A stretch of DNA of 64,000 bases. Origin: Vibrio sp. BS-M-Sm-2. Lineage in GTDB: Bacteria; Pseudomonadota; Gammaproteobacteria; Enterobacterales; Vibrionaceae. Of this stretch, positions 27,302-36,740 are shown piece by piece (the first letter of the stretch is position 1; each line of letters starts with the position of its first letter). The position numbers were made by a program, and so were the translations under genes. The DNA lies in NCBI RefSeq assembly GCF_041504345.1, contig NZ_CP167894.1:248001-312000 (forward strand). Reading direction: 5' to 3'. The notes below the pieces were generated by a model. It made no database searches and had not been told where the DNA came from. It worked only from the letters and a program-made list of their open reading frames with translations.

Positions 27302-28924
27302 TCACACCTTAAGCCTACGCTTCTCAAGACGAGTTAGAACATCTTTGTAAGTCACTTCATTCTCATCTAGATATGTTAGCAGCTTAGCTCTATCGATAAC
27401 CTCAACCCCGCATGTTTTAGCTATATCATCAGTTCGCTTAGCTAACGATGGTGAGTTAGTTATAAATACTAAACGGCCGAAAGTTTTCTGCATCTCAGAT
27501 TCATAAATCGGCTTAGCAGAGTGAATCTCTTGTATACCTTTATATCCATCGTATCTTCGTTGCGTATATTTAGCTTGCATTAGAATATTGCCCGACTGAG
27601 TCAGGATTACACCATCTGCACCATGGTCAGCACCAGCATTCGTTAACCATGCGCTTTCACTATCATAATGCTTGGACAGGAGCGTCAAACACAGAGCCTC
27701 AAATTGCTGCCAACTCAATTTGTCCAACTCGTCAGGTGTTATACGTTTGTTAATGAGATCCCCAGTAATGCTCCCTCCGACACCAGGTGGCTGCGGTACA
27801 ACATCCTCTGGAGTGACTACAGCGTCTTTCAATAAAGTTTTCTGCGTTAGTAGCCTATGAAGGTTGACATCAAACGACTCAAACTCAGGATGATGTAACA
27901 AAGGGATGTAAATATGAACATCTTTTGTTTGCCCAATTCGATACACTCGGTCGGTTGCTTGAGCTTCTTTAGCTGGGTTCCAGTGCCTCTCCAGATGGAC
28001 GACATGATTAGCGCCAACGACAGTTAAACCAACACCTGCCGCCACTGGTGACATAACAATCAAATTAAAGCCTTCTTTAGCTTCGAAGTCCGTTATCATG
28101 GATTTACGAGTTGGAACTGACTTTCTTTTAGCTACAGCTTTGGCATCACCATTAATCACCGACAGTGGTCCTAAACCATAGATTTGACCGAGGGTGATGC
28201 TTAAAAAGCTCTGTAGACGCTTATTGACCGCAAAAATGATGCATTTTTCTTGTTGGCTCTTCACTCTATCAAGAGTCTCAAGCAATGAACTTAATTTCCC
28301 CGACTCTAGATATAATTCACGAGCCACTTTACTGGTTCTAGGAAGTTCTAGTCGTCCACCGTCACTTAATCTCGGATGTAATGAACTGTCTCGTAATCTC
28401 ATTAATGTAGTTAAGGCATGGCTATCTTCATTTTCAATTTGATTACTTATCGTTCCTTCATAGACATCGCGCTGATACCCGACCATCGTAGATTCTAATT
28501 CTTTCAGGTACTCCCATCCATCAAAGTGTCCACCAGCATACATATTCTTAGCAGGTAGGCCCTTCAGGTTATCTTCTTTAACTCGTCTAAGCATCAAAGC
28601 ACCCACCGCGATACGCAACTCTCTCCCTAGTCTAGCTCTGACCTCTTCAACTTCATCTCCGGCAGATTTGAGAATAGGTGAAATGTAGTGAGAACGGAAC
28701 TCCTGATAAGTCCCTAAATACCCGGGAGAGGCAGTGTCCATTAAGCACCAAAAATCTGCCAAGCTATTCTCCACCGGCGTACCGGTAGCGACCAATTTAA
28801 AATCCGCTTTCAGTCCTTTAGCTGCCCTGGTTTGCAGCGCATTAGGATTTTTAGTGTTCTGAGCTTCATCGAAAACAACAACACCCCAATCAATTAAGCA
28901 CAATGAAAACTGATAATCCCGCAA
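27302..28924 (-). CDS. zorD: ZorD C-terminal part: SNF2 helicase lobe plus Mrr-like nuclease (separated by frameshift)
   Basis: 540 residues from the first ATG, but homology clearly continues upstream in this frame to about 29035, where it meets the N-terminal part across a T7/A7 run. It holds the DEAQ box (VVFDEAQNTKN), the SNF2 motif GTPVENSLADFWCLMD, the C-terminal helicase lobe (HLERHWNPAKEAQATDRVYRIGQ) and an Mrr-like nuclease tail (GADGVILTQSGNILMQAKYT, with Asp and QxK metal residues). ZorD is the DNA-degrading effector of Zorya type I, acting after ZorAB senses phage at the envelope. As sequenced, normal translation would not join it to the ATP-binding lobe. Re-initiation at this ATG would give a protein without the Walker A site. 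Confidence 0.88.
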   Translation of the reverse strand: MRDYQFSLCLIDWGVVVFDEAQNTKNPNALQTRAAKGLKADFKLVATGTPVENSLADFWCLMDTASPGYLGTYQEFRSHYISPILKSAGDEVEEVRARLGRELRIAVGALMLRRVKEDNLKGLPAKNMYAGGHFDGWEYLKELESTMVGYQRDVYEGTISNQIENEDSHALTTLMRLRDSSLHPRLSDGGRLELPRTSKVARELYLESGKLSSLLETLDRVKSQQEKCIIFAVNKRLQSFLSITLGQIYGLGPLSVINGDAKAVAKRKSVPTRKSMITDFEAKEGFNLIVMSPVAAGVGLTVVGANHVVHLERHWNPAKEAQATDRVYRIGQTKDVHIYIPLLHHPEFESFDVNLHRLLTQKTLLKDAVVTPEDVVPQPPGVGGSITGDLINKRITPDELDKLSWQQFEALCLTLLSKHYDSESAWLTNAGADHGADGVILTQSGNILMQAKYTQRRYDGYKGIQEIHSAKPIYESEMQKTFGRLVFITNSPSLAKRTDDIAKTCGVEVIDRAKLLTYLDENEVTYKDVLTRLEKRRLKV

Positions 28925-28995
28925 CGTTTGATAAGTAGTAATAACAAGTCGTTGTGGTTGGTCTAGACGTTCGGAACCAAAGTTCTTTCCTACTT

Positions 28996-30747
28996 TTAAA
29001 GAATATTTAGGTTCAAGCTCTTCATCTGATTTTTTTGGTTTCGGATTTCAACGCCACCCATCTTGTATCTGTTTAGATCGGCAGCCGATTGCAAAATGAC
29101 TATGTCTTTAAAAGGAGACGCTTCAAATGTTTTATCTACTTCATCTTTCCAGTTTTCAAGCAGACTTAACGGAGCAACGATTAATGTCGGTTTCTTAGTC
29201 TTAGCGTCAATCGTCATACGTTGGTACATATGCTCTATAGCCGAGAGAGCCATGTAGGTTTTACCTAAACCCATATCGTCAGCTAGTAATGCTCCGCTGA
29301 TACTTGGTTCAGTAAGAATCTTCTGTTCTACCCCCAGAATCCACCTAACGCCTACCTCTTGATGCGGGAATGGTTTTCGTTTGTGATTGTCCCAATTTAA
29401 CTCACCTTCCCACGCCATATCTGCGATCAATTTATCAACCTGCGGGGAGTTTTCTGACAACTCCTCATCATTTAGATCGATATCAACAACATGGATCTCT
29501 TTTTCACTAGAGTCCTTCTCCGACTCTCCAGGTTCATCTTCAGAAGTATCACCAGCTGGTTTAGAAATTTTGTCTTCGATTGCTACAAGTGTTTTACTCA
29601 CAGCCTCACGATCACCAATGTCATACGACTTCCCTTCGTAATCAAAAACTGTAGCTCCGGTATGTTGAGCGTCATCGAGTTTTTTGCTTACTTCTAATAA
29701 AGCGGGCCTGTCATCAATTGCATCAATGAGCTTTGATATTGGATAAATGGTCTCTGTTGTTAATGAGGTACCAAACCAATCAATGCCGGATTCATCCGTC
29801 TCCCCAAAATAGGCATGCTTAAATGTCGTTGCACCACGAACCCTTAAAGAAAACCCTAAATCAAGGTCAACTAAGCTCGCGTCAATAAATGCGGTCGGAT
29901 TTTCCAAAAATGCTTTAACCTGGCTTTTTGGTACAACCCTATTGCTGATAACTTCTTTGACAGCTTTCAGTTTTTCCTCAGAAAAAAGTACTATCTCATC
30001 ACCTACTTTAAGAGAAACCGAACTATCACTTTGTAATTGACCTAGCACCCTCTGGATAGCTTCATGACTAGCATGTTGCCCCATATTAGGCGTTAATATA
30101 AGGTCCCCAACAGCGTTAAGTTCCACATCTACAGTCACTGAGCTAGGCGTTAAAATTCTTAATTTATCAAAATGTTTTAACTTTAACCGACAGCCTTGGT
30201 ATTGCGCCTCTTGAAGAGCATGAAGAAAAAGCAAATTATCGTACTCAGACTTTTCGGAGTTTTGATGAAGATTTTGTGCCTCAAACACCATCAACTGTGA
30301 TGGTGTTAACAAATACTCTGCCTCTTTTCCAAACCTAATAAAAGGACCACTAATTGAATAATTAAGCGTTGAACGACCTTGTTGCGTAGTCACTGCCAAG
30401 TCAATTTTAAAGTCGGGATTACTTGCCTTTCCCTTTATGTCAGCATCAATTATTCCTCCCCAAAGTTCAGGAAGGCCTAAAAGAGTCATCAACTCTGAAT
30501 CTAAGCGAACAGCAGTCGATGCAGGCATCATAAACCCATCGGGAAACGATGTTACTTCTCCTTGTTCTTCAAGCATTTTAAGAGCAACAAATTGAGCAGT
30601 GAACCACTCATTTGCTTGACCGCTTCGTATTTTTTCTAAGTTAGATTTCGAAGCAGTGAAATCAAGGCTACCATCACATACCAAATCAAATTTGGATGTT
30701 TTATCTAAACCAGAAAAAAATCTACTGATTAAAGAAGTTAGCTCCAT
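28996..30747 (-). CDS. zorD: ZorD N-terminal part with Walker A lobe (ends at frameshift)
   Basis: 583 residues. A long N-terminal domain of about 440 residues with no motif I know is followed by the first SNF2 lobe: FPHQEVGVRWILG, LLADDMGLGKTYMALSA (Walker A near residue 500) and TLIVAPLSLLENW. Homology then breaks after about residue 570 in a seven-A run at 29030-29036, and the frame runs 10 or so non-native residues to a stop at 28996. Adding one A, or slipping -1 on the A-AAA-AAT heptamer, joins it to the following frame as one protein of about 1140 residues, the normal ZorD type I size. The ATG overlaps the zorC stop by 10 bases. Confidence 0.88.
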   Translation of the reverse strand: MELTSLISRFFSGLDKTSKFDLVCDGSLDFTASKSNLEKIRSGQANEWFTAQFVALKMLEEQGEVTSFPDGFMMPASTAVRLDSELMTLLGLPELWGGIIDADIKGKASNPDFKIDLAVTTQQGRSTLNYSISGPFIRFGKEAEYLLTPSQLMVFEAQNLHQNSEKSEYDNLLFLHALQEAQYQGCRLKLKHFDKLRILTPSSVTVDVELNAVGDLILTPNMGQHASHEAIQRVLGQLQSDSSVSLKVGDEIVLFSEEKLKAVKEVISNRVVPKSQVKAFLENPTAFIDASLVDLDLGFSLRVRGATTFKHAYFGETDESGIDWFGTSLTTETIYPISKLIDAIDDRPALLEVSKKLDDAQHTGATVFDYEGKSYDIGDREAVSKTLVAIEDKISKPAGDTSEDEPGESEKDSSEKEIHVVDIDLNDEELSENSPQVDKLIADMAWEGELNWDNHKRKPFPHQEVGVRWILGVEQKILTEPSISGALLADDMGLGKTYMALSAIEHMYQRMTIDAKTKKPTLIVAPLSLLENWKDEVDKTFEASPFKDIVILQSAADLNRYKMGGVEIRNQKNQMKSLNLNIL

Positions 30748-32189
30748 TCTCTTACTCCGAAACGTTGTTTAAAGTCGACATAATCATCACTAGAAAGTAT
30801 ATCTTTAGCTGTCAATTGAACCCCTAAGTCTCTGAGTTCAGTCAATGCGCGTCGCTGCCAAGAATAACTTGAAGGAGAATGCGTAATCTTTGCTGTCGCC
30901 CCACCGGATAAATTAGTCATTTGGTAATTTAATCCACTGGTCAACTGCGAATAAGTTGGACTAGTAATATTATAATTGAACACACAAGCTGAAGGTTCTA
31001 AGTGTCTGTAAAGCCATAAGTAACAACTATGGCTTCCCTCAATCATGTGTGCGCCTTCCATCTGAACATAGATGATAGACTTATCCCCATCTTTCACTGT
31101 CGAAAAGTTTGGCAAGTGTTTAGCGTCATAGTTTCGTTTCAAATATTGAGCGGCATCTCGACTCAGATACAGTCGTGTATTAGTAATAACACCTGCATCA
31201 AACATTCCTTCTAAAAAATGCTTCCTAGATGGGTACATTCTTTGTAGTTCATAGTTGGATGAGGAATACGAATAATCCTCCAAAGCCTCTAAGAACAGCT
31301 TAAGGTCTAATTTAGACAACCACCCCCGAACCGCTTGAGTCAACTGAGCATCAATATTTCTCCACCACTTTATGTACCGTGGATTGGAGCTTGGCACTCG
31401 AGGATCTCCTGCCACAGCAAGCACTACATTCATCCATGATTCACTCATATGAGAACCAATAGAACGACCAATTAAAATTCGCAGAATCTTGTGTCCTAAC
31501 AAGTCCTCTGAATCATATTGAGCTTCAAAAACTGCCTTTTTCTGAACCTCAGATAACAATGGATGATTCATACCGATCGGAATCGTTTCAAGCTGTTCTA
31601 CGTAATAGATCCCTTTAGCTGTCGTCAAATAGCGACCATTAGCGTAATGTTGTAAATCAAGCTCATTAATCCAATGGTCAAAATCAATATTTCTTTCGAT
31701 TGCTTGCTTAGCAAGCCACTGAGGTCCGTTGCTTGACAGGAGTTTCTCATCAAACTCTCCCTCGTAGCCTCTCTTTCGCTTCGCTTCTAATAACCATTCA
31801 GCGGTCGCATCACAATCCGTTAGCTGGTCATACTCTGATAGGAAATGCTGATAAAATGATTCAATAACAAGTGCACTAGGCTTCCCCACGATTTCTGTGA
31901 TCTTATTGAGAAGACGACGAGTAAAGCTGACTTTATTTTTTACGTCAGTTTGCAAAGAGATTGCCAACGCTCGCACATGAACAGAAGTATCTACTACATC
32001 TTCTACAGCCTTGTTAGTTATCAGTGCTTTGTAGACATCACCGTATGCTGACTTAAATTTAGTATTTTCAATGCCAGCGCTCTTGGACAGTACTCCAAGT
32101 TTCTGGGTGAGCTGAGACAGCTCCTCTATTGACTTACCCAAAGGATCGTGACGTAAAGTTACCGGTAGCTTTTTAATACGAAGGCGCAC
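30738..32189 (-). CDS. zorC: ZorC, EH-signature protein of Zorya type I
   Basis: 483 residues starting with GTG, one base overlapping the zorB stop. The C-terminal half holds the pattern of the EH_Signature family: WWRNID, FLEALEDYSYS, and a final GSHSCYLWLYR region. There are no TM segments. In Zorya type I, ZorC is a cytosolic DNA-binding partner that works with ZorD when the ZorAB motor is triggered. The call rests equally on position between zorB and zorD. The N-terminal 150 residues are Lys-rich and helical. Confidence 0.9.
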   Translation of the reverse strand: MRLRIKKLPVTLRHDPLGKSIEELSQLTQKLGVLSKSAGIENTKFKSAYGDVYKALITNKAVEDVVDTSVHVRALAISLQTDVKNKVSFTRRLLNKITEIVGKPSALVIESFYQHFLSEYDQLTDCDATAEWLLEAKRKRGYEGEFDEKLLSSNGPQWLAKQAIERNIDFDHWINELDLQHYANGRYLTTAKGIYYVEQLETIPIGMNHPLLSEVQKKAVFEAQYDSEDLLGHKILRILIGRSIGSHMSESWMNVVLAVAGDPRVPSSNPRYIKWWRNIDAQLTQAVRGWLSKLDLKLFLEALEDYSYSSSNYELQRMYPSRKHFLEGMFDAGVITNTRLYLSRDAAQYLKRNYDAKHLPNFSTVKDGDKSIIYVQMEGAHMIEGSHSCYLWLYRHLEPSACVFNYNITSPTYSQLTSGLNYQMTNLSGGATAKITHSPSSYSWQRRALTELRDLGVQLTAKDILSSDDYVDFKQRFGVREWS

Positions 32190-32920
32190 TAATTAACAAT
32201 CCTTTCTAAGTCAGCAATAGATGGTTTCTTAACCGTAAAGCGAATATCGATTCTTCGGTTCTGGCTTTTATCTTGTTGGTTAGCTTCTTGTAGATTCGCT
32301 CTCCGTGTTTCTGCATAACCACTTACAGAAAAAAGTCGCTGTCCAAACGCATTTTCTAATTCACCCAACTTAGGTGTAAGTTCTACTTCAGCTTGCCAAA
32401 CATTCCATACTGATATAGCTCTATCTACAGATAACCCCCAGTTCCCCTTACCTCGATAATAGATCCTATCACTATCAGTGTGTCCTTCTACAAACACTGT
32501 ATCTAGGTACTTGAATCTTTCGTTCTTTCGAACAGCCATATGAAGCACAGCACCAATATCTTTTACCGCCTGTTGGACTTCGGGACTCTTTGGGATGGAA
32601 TCCTTACCTGAAGCAAACGTTAGAGTGCTCTCAGGTATACGTATTACAGTGTCATTATCGGCGATCTCAACGATAACATTTCGTTTAGCTAATTCATCTC
32701 TAACGTCATAGATTATATCTTTTCTCGCCTGTTCAGCTTTTTTTAGTTCTTCTATTCCTGCTTCAACATCATTTGTCTTTTGAGTAAGTTCAATAATTAA
32801 CGCTACAGCGGCCAGTATGAAGATAACAAGAAGCGCTGACATAAGGTCAGAAAAGGAAACCCAATACGGGTTTTCTTCGTCAACTGAACCGTTTGATTGG
32901 TATCGCGAACCTCTACGCAT
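32189..32920 (-). CDS. zorB: ZorB, MotB/OmpA-like stator anchor of Zorya
   Basis: 243 residues. One N-terminal TM helix has an Asp at its start (WVSFSDLMSALLVIFILAAV, about residues 21-40), the position of the proton- or sodium-carrying Asp of MotB. A short helical linker follows, then a C-terminal OmpA-like peptidoglycan-binding domain (VFVEGHTDSDR, NRRIDIRF). ZorB with ZorA forms a flagellar-stator-like motor in the inner membrane that senses envelope disturbance by phage. TAATG overlap with zorA, TAGTG with zorC. Confidence 0.93.
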   Translation of the reverse strand: MRRGSRYQSNGSVDEENPYWVSFSDLMSALLVIFILAAVALIIELTQKTNDVEAGIEELKKAEQARKDIIYDVRDELAKRNVIVEIADNDTVIRIPESTLTFASGKDSIPKSPEVQQAVKDIGAVLHMAVRKNERFKYLDTVFVEGHTDSDRIYYRGKGNWGLSVDRAISVWNVWQAEVELTPKLGELENAFGQRLFSVSGYAETRRANLQEANQQDKSQNRRIDIRFTVKKPSIADLERIVN

Positions 32921-35034
32921 TAGTGACTCACTTTGTCTTGGATTTCATCTACGACACTTGAAATTGCATTGACGGCATTAACCATCTGCGTTGCGTATTG
33001 AGTACTAGTCGTTGACCAAATTTTTAGGTGTTCATTGGTTTGGCTATTTGCCTCATCAGCATACTCTTCCAGTAGGGTCGACATTTGCTCACTCAGTTCC
33101 TTCACGTTATTTTTCATTTCTGAAGTTAGTTCGGTCAGGTTACTCTTTTGCTCTGTCAAAAACTCATTTTGAGTAGAACGTAATTGATTGAACGACGATT
33201 CTGCGCTATCTAACATGCCATTAATCTTATCAGCAAGTTCACCAAATTTACTCGTATCCTCAACAAGTTGCTCTCTCAAGGAGTGGATTTTCTCTACGCT
33301 TAACTGATTCAGTTCAGCCAAATCTTTAGTACTGCTTACAGCTTCAGTTACTGCTCCTGAAAGCTTATTACCCGCATCTTTAATATTCGAGCCAAAGACG
33401 CTCATACTGTCAGCTGCATTTCTCAACTCTACCGCTGATAGCTGCATACTCTCTGTCGCTCTCGCAGATGCAGATACAGAAGTTTCAATACTATTTTGAA
33501 GATGCTTACCTTGTTCTAAAACCTGATGAGACGCAGATTGCTGCATATCAACACTTGATTTAACTTGTGCTAGTAGCTCATCAGTTCCCGATTTCATTGC
33601 ATTTGTTTGAGAAACAAACATGTCATTGCGCTCTTTTTCCATCAGGCTTGACTGCTCATCACGCTTAGAGAACGTTTGTGTAAGTTCACCTACTTGGTTA
33701 TTAACAAATTCTGTTAAAACTCGGCTTTGCCCCGACACATTATCGACAAGTTCTTTAATTGTCGTTTCCATAGAAGAAGCCAGCTTTTGTTCTCTTTCCG
33801 AAGCTGCACTCTCTCTCTGGCTAAGTTGCTCACCCATTTCCGAGACCTGTTTCTCCACAAACTCGGTCATCATTCTCTTTTGCTCATTGCCTTGTGTTAC
33901 CAACTCAGATACCTGTACAGAAATCGAAGAAATCAGCTCTTTCTCTCTCTCCGTTGATGCGCTCTGTTGAGCTTCAAGCTTATTAACAAATGCTGCCAAA
34001 GATGTGCTCATAGATTCTAAAGTTTCATTCACTCCTTTAGAGGCACTATCCATAGCAACACGCTGCTGTTCACCCTGCTGCCCGAAACCATCCATGAATG
34101 ATTGAAGAACACTCTCTAGTGCTTTCTGATTACCGTCAGAGGTTTCATCAACGAGCTTATTAATAGCTGGGGCCATAATTTTTTCTAAGCTGCTCTCCAG
34201 GCCTTGTTGAATGCCCTGAGTTGCCTGTACTAAAGACTCTTGCATTTTCTCGCCAATTTTCTCAGCTAGCCCTTGTAGACTTTCACGTGACTGCTGGCTA
34301 TTGTTCGCAATAGATTGCAATTGGTTTTCAGCGCTCAATCGAGGGAATAATCTGTCAATTCTATTTTGCAGAACCTTAATCTTTTTCCTAATAATCTGTT
34401 CAAGTATTTTTTCAATGAAATTGAAAGCTACGCTCAATAGGACACCCCAGACCGATGTCATAAAAGCAATTTTTGCTCCATTGATAACTCCCGCCACCCC
34501 ATCTTTCATTTCATTTACATCAACATTACCTGCAATGTTTAAGTCAGAAAGACCGAGTTGCAAACCCACAAAAGTACCAATTACCCCTAAGGCCGTTAAG
34601 AAACCAGGTACTGCAGCTATCATTCTATTCTCAGTGCTACCACCAGCCAGAGTGGAACTATTGAAGAAATAGTCAGCATCAAATGTATTATGTAACCGTA
34701 ACACCTCGTCAGATCCTCTGACTTCCAACAGCGTTTCATCAAATTCTAGCCACAAATGCCCTACTGAATTTTTCTTTAGTTCTGCTTTGGCAATTAAGTC
34801 ATGTCTACTATCAGCAGGGTTTGCCTTCTCAGCATCATTAAGCAAGTGATTTAACCACTTCACACGACGAGTAGCTCGAATGAAAGCAGATATAGACCAC
34901 AGCAAGAAAAATGCCGCTACAAACCACAAAATCACCACAAACAAGGCACTCAACTGATCTGCTGTTTGTGGTGGAATTACGTTTAGACTGTTCAAGTCGG
35001 GCCATAAACTAGAGAGGTTAAGGCTATCTTTCAT
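32920..35034 (-). CDS. zorA: ZorA, MotA-like motor protein with long coiled-coil tail
   Basis: 704 residues. TM1 lies near residues 30-50, and the MotA/TolQ/ExbB core includes PGFLTALGVIGTFVGLQLGL and GAKIAFMTSVWGVLLSVAFN (about 145-220). The next 480 residues are an almost unbroken Ser/Gln/Glu-rich helical tail extending into the cytoplasm, the hallmark of Zorya ZorA. In related Zorya type I systems the tail carries the signal from the membrane motor to ZorC/ZorD. GGAAG lies eight bases before the ATG. It is the first gene of the zorABCD operon. Confidence 0.93.
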   Translation of the reverse strand: MKDSLNLSSLWPDLNSLNVIPPQTADQLSALFVVILWFVAAFFLLWSISAFIRATRRVKWLNHLLNDAEKANPADSRHDLIAKAELKKNSVGHLWLEFDETLLEVRGSDEVLRLHNTFDADYFFNSSTLAGGSTENRMIAAVPGFLTALGVIGTFVGLQLGLSDLNIAGNVDVNEMKDGVAGVINGAKIAFMTSVWGVLLSVAFNFIEKILEQIIRKKIKVLQNRIDRLFPRLSAENQLQSIANNSQQSRESLQGLAEKIGEKMQESLVQATQGIQQGLESSLEKIMAPAINKLVDETSDGNQKALESVLQSFMDGFGQQGEQQRVAMDSASKGVNETLESMSTSLAAFVNKLEAQQSASTEREKELISSISVQVSELVTQGNEQKRMMTEFVEKQVSEMGEQLSQRESAASEREQKLASSMETTIKELVDNVSGQSRVLTEFVNNQVGELTQTFSKRDEQSSLMEKERNDMFVSQTNAMKSGTDELLAQVKSSVDMQQSASHQVLEQGKHLQNSIETSVSASARATESMQLSAVELRNAADSMSVFGSNIKDAGNKLSGAVTEAVSSTKDLAELNQLSVEKIHSLREQLVEDTSKFGELADKINGMLDSAESSFNQLRSTQNEFLTEQKSNLTELTSEMKNNVKELSEQMSTLLEEYADEANSQTNEHLKIWSTTSTQYATQMVNAVNAISSVVDEIQDKVSH

Positions 35035-35358
35035 TTAAATCACTTCCAAAATTAATACGTCAACAAACTTGATTGTTGAAATTCTATGAACCTACAACTC
35101 AACCATGCGCTGAGTGCTTTGTGTTAACGAAGCTGCGAAGACTTCATCTATTGCTAAAAGTTTTCAAAGCTTTATATATTTTTTATGCCTGTGGCTCGTT
35201 ATCTCTTTTAAGGTATTTTGATAATCTAACTCGTAGCTCTTTCTAAATATCCACCAAGCCTTAGTACATAATTCATGGCGCAATAATAGATTGATCCATC
35301 ACATGCATATTGATCTAGTTCATTACAATCAACTCTTAGAGTCTTTCCCGCACTCGCA
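35035..35358. other. Spacer between zorA and mcrC, likely Zorya promoter
   Basis: 324 bases, AT-rich, containing no convincing gene. A 96-residue frame runs through it but lies mostly antisense-shifted over the mcrC 3' end. The zorA promoter should be here; no terminator for mcrBC was found. Confidence 0.5.
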
Positions 35359-36735
35359 TTAGTTTGATTGCTGTTGAAGAACTTCAATACTAGAGGGTAA
35401 GTGGAAAGCTGATGGCCATCTGATGCCCGTATGTTTCTTCTCTGATATATCGAATGGTACGACCCAAAGCTGATGCCCACCTCCCAACTCAAAGGGGAAA
35501 TGCAGTGCTTCATCAAAGTTGTCTTGGCTAGGGTAAATCAGCACCACATCCTGACCACTTTCATCATCCGCAAGGTATTTTTTTGCATAAGCAAACAGTT
35601 GGTAAATATCCGATTGGGAGATATTTGAATTACTTAACTTGGTATTGAGAAGCTTCCACTTCGTATCGAGCACGACTTGATTGGAGCTCCCTTCCTTAAT
35701 AATCAAATCTGGGCGTAAACTGAATTTGTTTCTACCGTCATAACGGGCAAGGTACTCACCAGTAACTTGTGTACTAACACTGAGCTTAGGATGACTGACC
35801 GCTAGTTGTTCTTTTAAAACTTTAGCAACGTAGTCTTCAAATACCTTCTCCATAGGGAATAAAAGAGAAGCTGCGTTAGCACCACCTTTCATCGTTTGTG
35901 GAGAAAAGCCTTCTAAGATTAGTCGACACCAGTCTAAAGGTATTTGGTAGTAACTCATCCCTCTATCAAGCCTGACTTTCGAAAAATCAACGCTGTAGTC
36001 CTTACTCTCTGGTATTTCATTAAATACAAAGTCTAGCTCTTGTAACAACTTTTGATTTTCTGCACTCCGCGTATAGCCTTTCACTCGTTTTAGAGCACTA
36101 TGCATTAACCGGTTTACGGGACGATCGAGTAAGAACTCATCGTACTCACAGTAAAATTTATGCTTACTAATGGAGTTATGCCTAACTTGTTTTCCTACAT
36201 TCAGCTTCCCCTTTAAGAAACCTAAATTGTCTTCCCTACGCACATAGTCACTTCTTAAGCCACGTTTTACGAGCGTGTTCACCGACTGTAAGAACTGGCC
36301 TATAAATACCTCTAACAACGGCATTCTTTGGCGAGTAATATTAGCATTCGAGGTTTGAATATGTGAGAAACCTTTCAACGCACGTAACATTACTAGTAGT
36401 GTGTACCGAGCTTTCACATAAGCGTCATCATAGTTGTTGTCACTACCTTCATCTGTTAAGCCTTTTCCGATTTTAGGCAAGATTTCAATTTGCGTTTTAT
36501 CTGGCGTGAACATAACTCCTGCATAGTTTTGAACTTGCAGAACTTCCATACCATTTCGACGACGTAATTGGAGAAGGTTTCTTTCATTCTCATTACTCAA
36601 GCAAAGCTGCTTGAGATATTGATAGGCTGATACAGAGATAACTTGAATGTGTGAAGATGTAGTCTGATCTTTCAGCACATCTTCACTCACTAAACAGTCA
36701 TACTCGAAGAGAGTGATTTCTTGCTTGGCTTTCAC
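35359..36735 (-). CDS. mcrC: McrC, nuclease subunit of the McrBC modification-dependent restriction system
   Basis: 458 residues. The N-terminal McrC DUF region binds the McrB hexamer, and the C-terminal PD-(D/E)XK nuclease shows FSLRPDLIIKEGSSNQVVLDTKWK, with P-D and D-x-K catalytic residues around residue 340. The length is longer than E. coli McrC (about 350) but normal for the wider family. It starts five bases after mcrB. Together they cut DNA with modified bases, using nucleotide hydrolysis by McrB. Confidence 0.93.
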   Translation of the reverse strand: MKAKQEITLFEYDCLVSEDVLKDQTTSSHIQVISVSAYQYLKQLCLSNENERNLLQLRRRNGMEVLQVQNYAGVMFTPDKTQIEILPKIGKGLTDEGSDNNYDDAYVKARYTLLVMLRALKGFSHIQTSNANITRQRMPLLEVFIGQFLQSVNTLVKRGLRSDYVRREDNLGFLKGKLNVGKQVRHNSISKHKFYCEYDEFLLDRPVNRLMHSALKRVKGYTRSAENQKLLQELDFVFNEIPESKDYSVDFSKVRLDRGMSYYQIPLDWCRLILEGFSPQTMKGGANAASLLFPMEKVFEDYVAKVLKEQLAVSHPKLSVSTQVTGEYLARYDGRNKFSLRPDLIIKEGSSNQVVLDTKWKLLNTKLSNSNISQSDIYQLFAYAKKYLADDESGQDVVLIYPSQDNFDEALHFPFELGGGHQLWVVPFDISEKKHTGIRWPSAFHLPSSIEVLQQQSN

Positions 36736-36740
36736 TAAGC

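Noticed and set aside
35226..35516. A 96-residue minus-strand frame overlapping the end of mcrC.
   Set aside because: Most of it is a shifted frame over the mcrC 3' end; the start has no ribosome site and no homology I recognise. A remnant gene in the last 130 bases cannot be excluded.
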